The notes under the pieces were generated by a model, which was not told where the DNA came from, searched no databases, and was given only the letters and a program-made list of their open reading frames with translations. Shown here in pieces: positions 43,533 to 55,390 of a stretch of DNA of 64,000 nt (position 1 is the first letter of the stretch; the number at the start of each line of letters is the position of its first letter). This DNA is from Phycomyces nitens. Lineage: Eukaryota > Mucoromycota > Mucoromycetes > Mucorales > Phycomycetaceae. Where the stretch lies: assembly GCA_022702545.1 (NCBI GenBank), contig JAHRBC010000004.1, forward strand, positions 4,184,001 through 4,248,000, in the 5' to 3' direction. A program made the translations under genes and the position numbers.

Positions 43533-46500
43533 TTAAGCATACATCTTTTTTGGTAAAGGAATGACCAGCATCTTCACATTAACACCAGACACCAGCTCAG
43601 CAGTCGCGACTTCCAAAAGAATACGATGTACTGGCAATATACAATGATAATCATCTGGAGAGAAACTTGGCGAGCAGACCTCAACTCCTTCGTATTCACG
43701 TGTTCTACTTGGCATGTTGATGAGCCATCTCACGAAAGCAAAGACATGAGTGGAATTATTTCCGATTGATGAACAACTGAGCTTGTGGAGGAACAAGTAC
43801 TGAATTTGTCCTGTGTATGCTCGTGGAGGATCACCAACTCTACCCAGGAATAGTGCTTGAATGAATGACCCACGGTCTACGGAACCATTTTTGCCTTTAT
43901 ACGTCTGGCCGAGAAGATTGATAGATTTTATCTTTGTGATATGATTATCAACAAAGATACCTGAAGACGTTGCCTGATGATAATGCTGAAGACTTGGTAT
44001 ACCATATGATAGCCGATAGTACTCCAACAACTGGAGATAATCTGTATCATCCATTACAGATGGCTTTCTCACCAAGAGAGGGAAGGCAGAGAGAGGAAGG
44101 GGCTCATTTCCCTTTATCGGAAATTCAGGCTTTAAAGATGCACGCACAAATAGCTGAAGTATAAATGGCGTGTGTGAAAGAGGGGCAGAGGAGGAGGTGG
44201 CAGTTGTGGATGATGATGTGAGTTTTGACAGAAGAGGACGGAAAGAAGCTTGGTTCGGACAGGAGAGCATTTTTTGTACGTAGTCGCCCTTGTACATGTC
44301 TTCAACAAAAGTCTTCATGAATGTGGACTCAAATCCATCTCTTCTGTTGGTGTCGATCTTCTTCAACAGGCCATTGTACCTCTCGAACCCAAACAGCCAA
44401 TAACCATACACAGGTCCAAAATCACGAATGGTTTCGCGAAGATGGATGTGCAGGTGCATGTTGCAGGTGAGAGTGGGAGCAGGATACAATTCTTCGCATT
44501 TCTGACAGAATCTTTCCAAATGGGCATGGGCGTCGTCAAGGTCATCAAACGTGATTGTTGGTGTTGCAAGGAGACGGCAAGCATCAACAAAGTCGATCCA
44601 ATTCTTGAACTTATCCAGAGGAAGACCGTCTCTGAGCAGCACAGGAGAATACACCAACACCCAGGATTTCCATTCATCAGCCTTCATATATGGAAATCCT
44701 CTACTGATCTTCGTCTTCAAAATGGTGTAGTCAGTTGGCACCACCATTGATTCGGCCATTACTTGCATAGAAGCCAGCTTCCTATCCGTGATTAGACCAC
44801 TAGTAGTCCACGTCTCGACCATCCTCTTGGCTGTACCCAAGAATAGGTTATGCATGGGATCAATGATCGTTCCACGTACTAGATCAAAGTATCCAAGGCG
44901 ATGGAGTTGCGACCATCGAACACCATTTTCGACCTCCAACTCATGCCTTTCTGAGGGCGTACTTGCACTCTTCCACACCTCAGCATGCAAACGGTTCTCC
45001 ACACCACGACGACGACGCCACCCAGACTCATTGAACCCACGGAAGTCCACACTGCTTGTCCCAGGAAGACGAGAAAATTTGCGACAACACTTGTAACAGG
45101 CGTTTGTGCTGTTATGGGACGTGAATCCACTTGTCTTTCTGGCTGCAGGGATGTCACATGCTACCATGAACAAAGCTGCACGGACGGTTGCTCCAGAAAT
45201 GCATTCAAAGGTTGGGATAGTCATTCCCACGTACAGTTGTTCCAACTCATCAACCAAAGGCTTGAGATAATGGTTAATCTCTTCGGACTTTGGCTCCTTT
45301 GGCCCAGGCATGAGTCCAACAAGGATAGTGTTCTCTGCCTTAAACCGCTCCTCACGAGGCAAGTTGTTAACCACCAAGTAAATGGCCCCACAAGAGTATG
45401 TGACCCTGTCAAAGGGCTGGAACCAATCAATGTTCAACGTCAACATCAAAGAACGAGGATGGGCAACAAAAGATTCACCACTGATGTCTTTCAACTCCTT
45501 CCACATAACACCGTCAAAGATGTCGCACATTGTATCCATGATCTTGAGCTCCTGATTCCAGTGTTGAATGCTTGCTTCAAAATCAGGGCGAAGGAAAAGA
45601 ATTTTCAAGGCATGCTTCAATGACTGGTATTGGAACACGTGCTTGGGAACCAATGCTCCAGACGATGTAACCTTGGTCAACTTGCAGTTGCAGGTCAGAC
45701 GTGCACCAACTTTCGTGAAAACACAGTGAGGGGGGACAGACTGGTTTTCTTCATAAACTGCGTGGCAATCAGGACAGGCTACGAATCTCCTGATACCGTT
45801 GGAAATCGCAGAATATCCTGTCATTCTTTGCAGACTTAGAAGACTGGATGGGAGCTGGAAATCCTGCTCGTAAATCGTCAAGAGTGTGTTGATGAACTCG
45901 ATCAAGACAACAGCACCCTTGTTGACCACATAGCGGGATGCAAAGAGGACAACAAAAACGGCAATAAACCTGTGCACAGGATTTTCAGGCATATTGGGGG
46001 TTGGGAAAGGGTCTATTTTAAAATCGAAAAAATTAATATTCAATTCTTTTCAGGCTTTTTTCTTTGCTGCTTTCTCTTTGCTTTTGGCTATGCAACACGC
46101 ACCTTCACTGTCGAATTCCTCAACCTCGATCTCAACTTCATCTTCGCCTTCATCTTCTTCATCATCACTTTCGTCATCGCGTTCGCCATCGGCATTGGCC
46201 TCATTAGCAACTGAATCGCCCTCATCCAGCATTACATCGGCATCCCAAAAGGTGAGTTGGTCTGACCGTCCAATACATCCGAGGGTCCAGACTGTTGAGT
46301 AGAAATGACCGCTTATAGAATATAATAGTTTCTTAGTCTCTACTTTTTTTCAAATAAACTTTTCTTACATTGAATATCAATATCCATGTCTGCTTGAGTG
46401 TCTGTGTTTCATACCGCCGAAATTATTATACAATACATAAAAATAAACACTGAAATTATCATACCAATCTCATTTGAGTTGCTCTGTTCAATTCTTGCTC

Positions 46501-46612
46501 TCTTGCTATGACGCTGAGCAGTTCGGTTTGCTACCAATGTGTAGCCTTGGCCATTGTTGTTGCATCTATTGCAATAGCACTTGGTGTTGTAAAAAGTATT
46601 TGAAGATGACAT
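43533..46612 (-). CDS. D Tnp2-type CACTA transposase, 949 aa, intact
   Basis: Minus-strand exons 46612-46465, 46401-46369, 46291-46103 and 46012-43533; the sum is 2850 bp and phases join. Exon 1 has CYCNRCNNNGQG and a basic SKRARIE segment; exon 3 is strongly acidic (Asp/Glu). The last exon contains LTLNIDWFQPFDR, NNLPREERF, GLMPGPKEPKSEEINHY, DIPAARKTSGF, CYKCCRKFSRL, DPMHNLFLGTAKRMVETW, MHLHIHLRETIRDFGPVYG and the C-terminal LLGQTYKGKNG and HRILLEVATAE blocks. The last residue of the WFQPFDG motif is Arg here. Otherwise complete and open. Confidence 0.9.
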
Positions 46613-47219
46613 TGTGTTTGTGTTTATAATGTTAAAACAAAAAGGAAACGAGTGTTACATATACTTTATTTATTAATATTTTATAGTGGTAAAAAAGCAA
46701 CGTTGTTTTATTCTTTTTAATCAAGCCAATGGGGTCAAGCAAAAGAACGTTTTTAATCAGAACACAAAAAAAGGTGTTGAGCTGCAAATTTGCCCTAATT
46801 TTCCTCAGGTAGACAGCTTTGCTCACACATGAGTATTCAGACCCATTTTTCCAGTGTGGCGTTGTGGGTATCCTTGTCCACCTCCAGTTTGCCTCTGACT
46901 TCAAGACACAGCTTGAAAAAGCTGGTGTCAAACTCATCTTGGATTTCGATCCTTTGGACCCCCAGCACTTGGCTGACCCTAAGTTTAGGGATATGTCAAT
47001 TGACGACCGTGCTGACAAGGCCATAGAAATCCAGCACAATAGGTGCATCCAAGCCCTTAAGTTCCTGCGCCCCCATGTTGCCATACCTGTGGCCCATTAC
47101 TTTGTTGAAGCAGGCTGGATCTGTAACGACAAAGTGCCCACTTGTACAGCTTTGGAGGGTGATGCTGAATCAGCCTTCAAAAGAAAACGTAGCCTTGCTC
47201 CCAGCGACCATATGGAAGA

Positions 47220-50200
47220 ATGAGTGAGATCTCATTTGGACTATGGAATGCAAACGGTCTTCAACCCCGTGCTATTAACAACGTGCTCAACCACTGTCAG
47301 TCCCTACATATGCTCTTCATCACAGAAACATGGCTCCTATCACCTGCGCGTATACCCACATCATGGTCCCAAATTCATTTGTACGGATCCCCTGTTGCTG
47401 GGAACTACCGTGGGTTGATGGGAGTTTCATTGTTAATCTCCCCCTCCTGCCCTTATCCCGTCACCCAAATCCCTATGCCCAACAATTATGCCCTCGCAGT
47501 CAAGATTGGCACCCTTCGACTGGTTTGCCTATACCTGCCACCAAACATGCCCACTGCCGATGCCCTTTCCGTCCTCTCAGCCATTCCTTTAACTGATGAC
47601 ACCATTATATGTGGCGACCTCAACGCCAGACTGGGTTCTCTCACTGGTGATTATGCCACCAATTCCCGCGGCCTAGCCCTCTGTGAGTGGCTAGAAGAAC
47701 GCTCCCTTACTGTCCTTAACGGCTCCCTCTCTCCATGCACCCCCACCTACATTTCCTTCCGCCGTGATGTTGAAATCAGCAGCATCATTGACCTCTTCAT
47801 CACCAACACCAACCTCACCAACCGCTCCCTCCACATTGCCACCAAACTCTCCTTGGGCTCTGACCACCGCCTCCTCTCCCTTTCCTTTACCTATGCCCTC
47901 CAACCCGCCCCTCCCCCTCCCCCTCCCATTCGACGCCTCTGGAACCTATCCCGTCTCAAGGAACCAGAGTGTTTAGACTTATATACCTCCACCCTCATCA
48001 CCAATTCCGCCCCCCTCCGTTCCACTCTGCAAGAAATTGTAGAAAATCCGCCCTCCTCTCCTCCCCCTATTGATGCCCTCACTAACAATTTCAACTCACT
48101 CATTTATGACTCTCTTAGTAGCTCAATAGGTAACCGCCCTCCCCGTCCCTCCAAGTGGAAGAAGTTCTGGACACCTGCCCTTCAAGAGGCAGCCAACCAT
48201 CGTGATGGTTGCTACAAGCAATGGCGTTGAGCTTGTGGCATAGACAAGATCAATTGGTGGAGCCGGCACCAACGAGCACATCTGGAGTTCCGCCAAGCCG
48301 TTCAGACCGCCAAACGCGCTTCCTGGCACGCCTTCTGTGAGGCTATGGAGAGAAACTTTGGCAAAGCTACCTCCAAAATCAAACAGTTGAAGCGTCGCCG
48401 CCAACCCCAACACACTTTCCAACATGACAATGGTCCCTCCACAGCTGCTGAGACAATGCGCGCACACCTGTCCTCTGTCTACAGTGGTCACATCCTTCCC
48501 GTCTCCCGTCCTCCCCCTCCTCCTGACACCCTCTCTCTCACCCCATTCGCCTCTGTTGACTCACCATTCGATTCGTCGATGGTTGAAGAATACATGCGTT
48601 GGCTCCCTACCCGAAAAGCCCCTGGCCCAGACCACATTCGCGCAGAAATGCTTAAACCCGTCCGTCGTTTTGTTGCCCCCCTCCTCTCCCTCCTCTTCAC
48701 CATCTGCTGGCAGTGGTCATACGTTCCTTCCCTCTGGCGTCAAGCCCAAGTCTTCCCCATCTTCAAAAAAGGGAATCTATCCGAAGCAGCCAACTATCGA
48801 CCAATCTCCCTCACCTCAGTCGTTAGAAAGCTCTTCGAGATGTGTATTGCCCCGATCCTTCACTCCCATTCCCCTCCCCTTGACGTCTCCCAAGGTGGTT
48901 TCCGTCCTCGTCGTGGTGCCCTCGATCAAGCCCTATGCCTCCATGATCTCATGAAAGCCCACTATGCCCGTCACCACCACTACCCCGTCGTTGCCTTCCT
49001 TGACATCAAGGCTGCCTATGATACCGTTGACCGACAGGTCATATGGCATGCTCTTGCCCAACGTCAAACCCCTCCCGCTCTTTTGGCCTTACTCGTCAAC
49101 ATGTTTGACGATGTGTCTATCTCTGTCCTTTTGGGCAATTTCGTCTCCTCTCCTTTCATTCCGTCAACGGGTGTGCTGCAAGGTTCTGTCCTCAGCCCCC
49201 ATCTTTATTCCATTTACATCAACTCCCTGCCACCACTCCTTCGCACAGTTGCCACTCCATCCTCCACCACTTTCATCCCATCGCCCTCTCCCTCCTCGTT
49301 GGATGCCTACCAGTCCCTTCTTGCTCCTTCAGGTGTGGATGGCTTTGGGCATATTCGTTCCCCCACCCCCATCAACTCTCTCCTCTTTGCTGACAACGTA
49401 GCCATTCTTGGCAGTAATGTCAATGTGCAACGCATGCTTGACCTCGCTGCTGAACACTCCTTTGCTCTTGGATACCGTTGGAGTCCCTCCAAGTGCGCCG
49501 TCATATGTCCTCCCACCCGTGCCCTCAACCCCACTTCCCTCTCCCTCTACGGCGAACAACTCCCCTTCGTCAAAGAGTTCATCTACCTTGGTGTCCCATT
49601 CCGTTCCAAGGGGATCTCCTCCTCATCCCTGGTCTCGCACCGAAAACCTGGCACTCTTGCCACAATGGCAACGCTGAATGCCGTTGGTGCATGTCGTTCT
49701 GGCTTTTCCCTGCTGCTGAGTTCTCGGCTGTACAAGTCGTTCATTCGACCAAAGTTCAAGTACGGACTCGCCATTGCTGCCCTCATTGGGCGTGATTACA
49801 AGAACCTGGAGAAACTGCAAGACAAGTGTTTGAGAATGATTGTGGGTGGTCACGCCACGTCATCTACAATCGTCCTCAAACACTTGTGCAACTTACCCAG
49901 TATCCGGTTCCGTGTTGACGTTCTTGTCACAAAGTTTTGCCTTCATGCACGTTCCTTGCCTTCTGGCTGTCTCCTCTCGCTCCTTCTCCTCCACCATCCC
50001 CAGCACTCCTCCCTCAACCGCCTCCGCTCCAATGCCCTCTTCTCCAACCTTCCCCCCACCCTCCGCACCTCCTCGCCCTCCCTCTTGAAAAAGCACTTTG
50101 AGTCAGTCTGTCAGATCCATTCTGGATATTTCTGCGACGAGACTGACCAAGTGCTTATCAGAGCATGTCGCCCCGACCTTGGGGTTGACCCCATCCTCTT

Positions 50201-50549
50201 CCTCCCTGCCTCTCGTGTAGAGCGCAGCCGCCTCGTCCGATGGCGTATGGGTTGGTTGCCTGGCAGACCCAAGGAATGTCCTTGTGGTACTGACCACACC
50301 TCCCGTCGTCACTTGGCCAAGTGCCCCTCCATTCCCTCTTCCCTCTTCTCCGCACTACCTCCTCCTTCCTCGCTCCTTGGCCATCCCATTGATGCAGCCA
50401 TCTCTTCCCTTCCCTCGTCCGCCGCCCACCCTCGCCCACCCTTTTGGATTCCGCTCCTCACGATCCTTTGGCACATAGACAAGCTGTGCAATCCTGATGG
50501 AGAGTACACCCACGAGAGGGACCATGGTGCTTTGTGGCATGCCACTTAG
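47220..50549 (+). pseudogene. LINE ORF2 (endonuclease-reverse transcriptase), inactive
   Basis: ATG at 47220 overlaps the ORF1 stop. N-terminal APE-type endonuclease: LWNANGL, ITETWL, CGDLNARLG, IIDLFITN, GSDHRLLSL. TGA at 48228-48230 interrupts one frame that otherwise runs on. RT domain: RKAPGPDHIRAEML, YRPISLTSVVRKLFE, QGGFRPRRGALDQ, AFLDIKAAYDTVDR, GVLQGSVLSPHLYS, then LLFADNVAILG where FADD is expected; the second catalytic Asp is Asn. C-terminal CCHC-like motif CPCGTDHTSRRHLAKC. About 1109 codons in all. The premature stop and the active-site change each predict loss of activity. Confidence 0.9.
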
Positions 50550-50834
50550 CCTTTTATTTTTATTTTATTTTTATTCTTTTCTAGTTCTTTTCGCGCAGGA
50601 AAAGTTGTCTGTCTGTTCTCCTTCCTTCTCCCTTCCACTGTTACAAATATTATGCAGCTGCGAAGAGGAGAGTTGGGTCCAGCTTTCATCCCAGTACTGT
50701 TAGCTCCCCACTTTTCCTCTCTTTTTTTGTCTTTTGTCCCTAAGACTTTTTTTCCTTCACCTTTTGTACTTGAGATGCTACATGATCTATAGATCGCCAG
50801 CAATATATCTCGTAATAAAAAAATAATCTTTAAC
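50550..50834 (+). other. LINE 3' untranslated region
   Basis: 285 bp of T-rich sequence ending AATAAAAAAATAATCTTTAAC just before the TSD. No hairpin or tandem repeat stands out. Confidence 0.7.
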
Positions 50835-50858
50835 CTGAGCTATTGCGGCATACTCTTT
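50835..50858. repeat. LINE target-site duplication with tRNA-Phe 5' fragment
   Basis: 24 bp identical to 38964-38987. 50835-50849 is the first 15 nt of tRNA-Phe on the minus strand and 50850-50858 its upstream flank. It is not a tRNA gene; it marks where the upstream side of tRNA-Phe 2 now lies, 11.9 kb away. Confidence 0.93.
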
Positions 50859-50860
50859 TG

Positions 50861-51600
50861 TGACACAGGTGTTGTAGATTTGCTAGCTGCACCACAAAAC
50901 TAGCAGAAATCCCGTGACGTCACTAAGGGCCCCACCAAGAAAGAGTGCTACGTCACAACTAACCATCACTACCATCATCAGAACTTCAGCGGGACCTGAA
51001 GTTATCCCCAATTTCCAGATTTCTTGTCCAGAATATTGTCTCAATTCTTTTTCCCTTTTTATCTTTAAAGATTATTTCCCCTCACTTCGACTTACCCTGA
51101 CATTTTTACCTTTACCCATTCCATTGTTCACACTTCAATAATTCTTTCCAGCTTACCCCCCATATTTTATACTTCTTGTTCATTGACACTTTTCCGGATT
51201 TGTTCATATAATCTCTTTTATCTTTAGCTACGATTAGAATGACATTTGAATAACATAATTAGTAAGAAGAACTATTCAATAGTTTTGTATAAAAGAAGAG
51301 CAATATCTCTATCAATAAAATTCATTCAGTTTTCCAATTATTTTCTTTTGAACCCAATTCGAGCTTGTATTGTCCTGAGTGAAATACAAGGCTGTTTTCC
51401 GTTAAAGTTATAAGATCTCTGTCTCACTGTTGGTTCCATTGTCCATTGTTCGTATATTCTGTCTGTTGCTGTCCATTTTTCTGTCCATTCTTATCCCGAT
51501 TTCTGTCCGTTGATTGTCCCGAGTGAAATCAACTAGCCTTTAACTGTCCGTAAACCTTCTTGACCAGTTTACGCTACACAACCAAACTCAACACGCGTCA
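50861..51600 (+). repeat. LTR-J2, next to displaced tRNA-Phe 5' flank
   Basis: 740 bp, TGACACAGGTGTTGTAG to AACTCAACACGCGTCA. Before the LINE inserted, it began 11 bp upstream of tRNA-Phe 2 (TTTTG lies between). Same ends as J1 and the B LTRs. TATAAAAGAAGAGC near 51288 is a likely TATA box. No coding sequence. Confidence 0.75.
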
Positions 51601-51602
51601 TT

Positions 51603-52581
51603 TGACACGTTGCGTTGTGGTGTTCTTGGCTCTTTGCACTTGCCCGGACCGAACCCCTTCCCGGCCCATGACGTGTACCAAACTCGAGGTCTTTCCGGCA
51701 GGAATGTATTTGTAACACCAACGGCGGCCCAACGATTGCAATGATTTCACCCCTTTTTCCTTTTTCTCCTGTTTTCTTGTCCATCCCATTTTTGTTAAAG
51801 AGGATGTTGACTTAGTCAAATTTCTCAAGTACTATTTTCTTCGACTAAAAATTAGTCAATTATTTTATTACATTTTTCCATTGCTCTGTTCTTAACACTT
51901 TCAGTAAAGAACATCAATTTAGTTTAGAAATCCTTTTTACATTATTTCATTTTTCTCTTTAGTTTTCCTTGAAGGTTGTCCTTTACCAAAATTGTTAAAG
52001 ACACTTCTCATTTTCTTTTAACCGAGCATTATATGATAGTCACTGATGTCTCTTAGCCCATTTTCTTATAACAATTTTCATCATCTAAGTAGAATTGTTC
52101 AATATTGTTTATCCACAAAGTAGTATAAATACCCCTTTGAATTCTTTCAATAAACGAGGATTATCATCTGTCTTATATTCTGACTACAAGTTTTCGAGGC
52201 ACACAGTTGCTATTTCTCTTGTCAATTTTCCATTTATTATCTGTTTGTTTTAACCAAGTCCCCGCAGTGGATTGGTTTTGATTATATTATTTGTACCCCT
52301 CTTTGCAGTTTGATTGTTGTATCTTAATTGTTCTCACTTGAGTTCAGTTATTTCCTTATATCATTTTATTAAGTCTCTCTTGTGGAATAGAGAACTTAAC
52401 CCCCTTGTTATTCGTATTTAGAGTGTTCTTGTGGAATAGACACTCACTTTTTACCCTATTTTGAACCCATTACCCTCAAACCCGGCAATATCTTTTATTC
52501 ATTCTTTTATATTTCTATATTTGTTTTATTCAATTTCTTCTTTATTGACATCTACCACATCGCCAAGCACCACACGCGTCA
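51603..52581 (+). repeat. LTR-J3, tandem to J2
   Basis: 979 bp, from TGACACGTTGCGTTGTGG to CACCACACGCGTCA, separated from J2 by TT. The sequence has drifted from J2, but the ends are of the same type. T-rich; no gene seen. Confidence 0.6.
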
Positions 52582-52585
52582 CTTT

Positions 52586-52968
52586 TGACACATGTGTTGT
52601 GGGCAGGTTCGGTTTTGACCATGAAGCCAGACCAAGGGCCCGGACATAGACGTAGGAGGGGTTGGTGGCCGGACAAGTCTGAGTAAGAAGTCCGAGCCGA
52701 GTGAGTTGGGCGGGTTTCTGGTGAGGTGACATTGGCAGGGTGACCCCCAAGTTTCTATATTTTTCTTTCTTCCCAGTTTTTTCCCGTTTTTATTTTATCA
52801 CATTTATTTATTTCCTTTTTTATATTATTTCCTTTTCTATTTCTTTTGTGAATCCTTGCCATCTTCTTGCAGGATTGCACCATTTTCCACCTCTTTAAAC
52901 AATTGTCTTTGTACAATGTACTTCTTCCATTTTTACTTTTATTATTTTTACAATATTTTTATACTATA
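52586..52968 (+). repeat. LTR-J4, truncated by CACTA E2
   Basis: Begins TGACACATGTGTTGTGGG, 4 bp (CTTT) after J3, and ends where CACTA E2 starts at 52969. The remainder is not found in the window. Confidence 0.6.
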
Positions 52969-53696
52969 CACTGGAAAAACGGGCTTGATTACTAGTGTGG
53001 AAAGATAAGTAAACAATAGTGTAATTACCTGAATTATGATAGACTCTACATATAATTCTGCTTGAGAACAACCTGGTCTTAGCTGCTAGCAGTATGTCGT
53101 GATAATTGCTAGCATAATTATTGAAAGAGGTGCTGCAGCTGAGGTCCAGTAGCACTTTTGGTGGGTATATCTAATTAGGTTATGGGGGGATTAAGCATTT
53201 AAATGTGCGGTTCCGTTTTGAAAGAATCTATTTTGAGAGAATAACACTGTAGTATTTTACATCTTTACTACACTTTTTTCATCCTCATAGTGTAGTATTT
53301 AATCTTCTTTATTCTTCTTGACCAATAATATATCACCCATTATTTGATTTCCTGTTTATAATTGATTGGTAATGTTTTACGTTTTTATTTTTATTAGAAA
53401 GAATAGAATGTTTCTAAGTTTAGGGTCTACTATTATGCCTATTCCTATGGCCTAGCCGTTTCTACCCGGTTGCCTGCTGCTATTTGGATGGAATATTTTT
53501 CTACATAAAAAATACCTGCAAAAATATGAATATCCAGTGATTTTTTGGGCTGCAGGAGTGTTCTGTAAAAGATAAAAGAAGTGTTAATGATATGGAGTAC
53601 AAAGAGAAAATTTTTGTGTGTCAAAAGATACTTACATTGCAAGAGATGGGCAAGAGTGCGCAAAGGGGACTTGAATTTTAAGGCTGGATGGGCTGT
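52969..53696. mobile_element. CACTA E2, terminal fragment
   Basis: Starts CACTGGAAAAACGGGCTTG and matches, inverted, the last 730 bp of E0 (15723 to about 14995), including the end of the micro-exon block (53696-53445, minus strand), which has the same TAA as E1. Cut at 53696 by K2. No other part of E2 is present on the far side of K2. Confidence 0.8.
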
Positions 53697-55390
53697 CACT
53701 ACGGCGGAAAAAACGGTAGCTAACTACCATTTTGGTAGCATTACTACCGTTTTTTCCCACCAAAAAAAACGGTAGTAAAGACTCTGTATAAGGCAATTTT
53801 GGTAGCTGTTACCGTTTTTTTAGTGCGAAAAAAAAGGGTAGTTATGAGGCAGGAATAGACACAGCTACCGTTTTTTTTATCCAACTAAAATTGTTTCTTT
53901 ATATACTACAGCCTCTCTTTTATATTACTTTATATACTAGCACCCATTCTTTTTTTACTGCCATTTATTTGAAATAATGGTTTATTTTTTATTATAATTT
54001 CGATTTATTTCAAATAATATTAAAATATATATAATAATAATATAGAAACATACCAAAAGCAAATACTATTTAATATTATAAAACGTATATGGTACAAACC
54101 TTTTACTCAATCTATACACGATGCCAACAGTATGTTGTTATGACTTGGAAGGCCTTTGGTCTTCATCAATTGCTATAAAGATATTGTGGTCAGAGAATAA
54201 AGCGATCAAATAAACTGAGCATATTGTTTTGGATAGCATACCAGTATATATTGTGCTTGTTAATTGGTATACCAAGCATCTCTTGAATTAATGCCACTAT
54301 ATGAAACGTACAGATGTAAATACTAGATGCAGTAGAAGGAGAATAGAGAATGCACAATATGATTAATTAAAGAGTGTAAACATATTATAATATTCTTACC
54401 ATAGAAAATATATTGCTGTAAAGTCAGCTCATAAGATTTAAAACTAATTCGAATATAATGATAGTTGGCAGAATGAGTACATCATTAAGAAAACAATATG
54501 CATATTCTACAGAGATTCCCAGGTGGGGAGGTGGGGAATGACAAACTTTAGTGTAATATAGCTGTAAAAAATTTTCACCTTTTTTTAGTGTCTGAAAAAT
54601 TATGAGATGAGTGTTTCATTCCTTGATTAAAGATAGCAGAGCTGAAGATGTGGTATACAAGATTCCAATCGGATGTTTATGTCATTGACAACCTTACATA
54701 AGGGAGGGTCATTTAGTTTTACTTCAAAAAAGTAGAGCAAAGAAAAGAAAAGAAATATAAACTAATCTCGGCATAATACAGCTATAAAAAAATTTCATTT
54801 TTTTTAGTGCTTGAAAAAGGGCGAGATGTGTGTTTCATTCCTAGATTAAAAACAACAGAGCTGAAGATGTGGTATACAAGATGCCAATCGTGCATTTATT
54901 AAGGTGGCAATCTTACGTGATGGAGAGTTATTTGATTTTATTTCAAAGGAGAGGACCAAAGCAAAGATAAAACAGCTAAAGGAAAAGAGGAAAAGAAAAA
55001 GTGCGCTAAAACATATACTAAAAATATGAGAGAACCAATAAGAGCAGCCTAAAGAATATTAAAGACTTAGTCTGTTTCTCTTAGATGAAGGCTCATTGCT
55101 CATTCCTAGTGGTGTAAACCTATATCAAACAGTAGAAATATTATATTAATATTAAATTGAGAATAGATGAGCAACAAAAAAGCTCTAACTTATAGTACAT
55201 CTGTCATGATTGGGGATTCAGCCTCGTCATCCGTTTGAAATACCTCATCTTCCAAAAGAAAAGAACTGCTTGCTCTTTCCTGCTATAACATAATAAAAAT
55301 ATTGTATTAATTATAATGTATATTCAAATGTTTGTTAATTAATAAACTTGCCTGGCTGTTCTCTGCTATTTTTCTCTTACGAGTCTGGTT

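Larger units (their letters stand above)
39731..46856. mobile_element. CACTA element D, apparently intact
   Basis: 7126 bp with perfect 32-bp terminal inverted repeats (39731-39762 and 46825-46856, starting CACTGGAAAAATGGGTCTG) and TSD TGG. Gene order as in C1, E0 and E1: micro-exon block (minus, 41125-about 40200), second gene (plus, 41662-43400, with solo LTR-L in intron 1), Tnp2 (minus, 46612-43533). Both main genes are open. 39763-40200 is AT-rich and I see no gene in it. The best candidate for an autonomous copy in this window. Confidence 0.95.
39203..47223 (+). pseudogene. LINE ORF1, split by CACTA D
   Basis: ATG at 39203. The N-terminal part has a coiled coil (MAYLADLAKKVDALTAASAH, then VRLTEELAEAKLQLAKVLG) and a Pro/Ser-rich stretch. 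A frameshift near the C-run at about 39530 is needed to reach KSPSPRRVVTSQRVF and THREVRSSLRTLGVD. Element D follows at 39731 with TSD TGG (39728-39730, 46857-46859). After D the frame continues from 46860 (VVGILVHLQFASDF) to the stop at 47223. The predicted length is about 297 aa. A coiled coil followed by a basic region fits a LINE RNA-binding ORF1; no zinc knuckle is visible. Confidence 0.75.
38988..50834 (+). mobile_element. LINE (APE-type non-LTR retrotransposon), CACTA D nested
   Basis: About 4.7 kb without D. It is flanked by a perfect 24-bp TSD (38964-38987 and 50835-50858) that covers the first 15 nt of tRNA-Phe plus 9 bp upstream. Two ORFs, ORF2 starting in an ATGA overlap with ORF1, and a short AT-rich 3' end without a clear poly-A tail. 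The leader 38988-39202 holds nothing recognisable. ORF1 is cut by D and frameshifted; ORF2 has a stop and an RT active-site change, so the copy is dead. Confidence 0.92.

Noticed and set aside
46819..47223. Separate gene upstream of LINE ORF2
   Set aside because: Its first codons are the terminal repeat of CACTA D; the remainder is the 3' half of LINE ORF1.
47690..50545. Gly/Glu-rich minus-strand frames opposite LINE ORF2
   Set aside because: They arise from the C-rich sense strand of ORF2.
50835..50849. A third tRNA-Phe
   Set aside because: Only the first 15 nt; it is part of the LINE target-site duplication.
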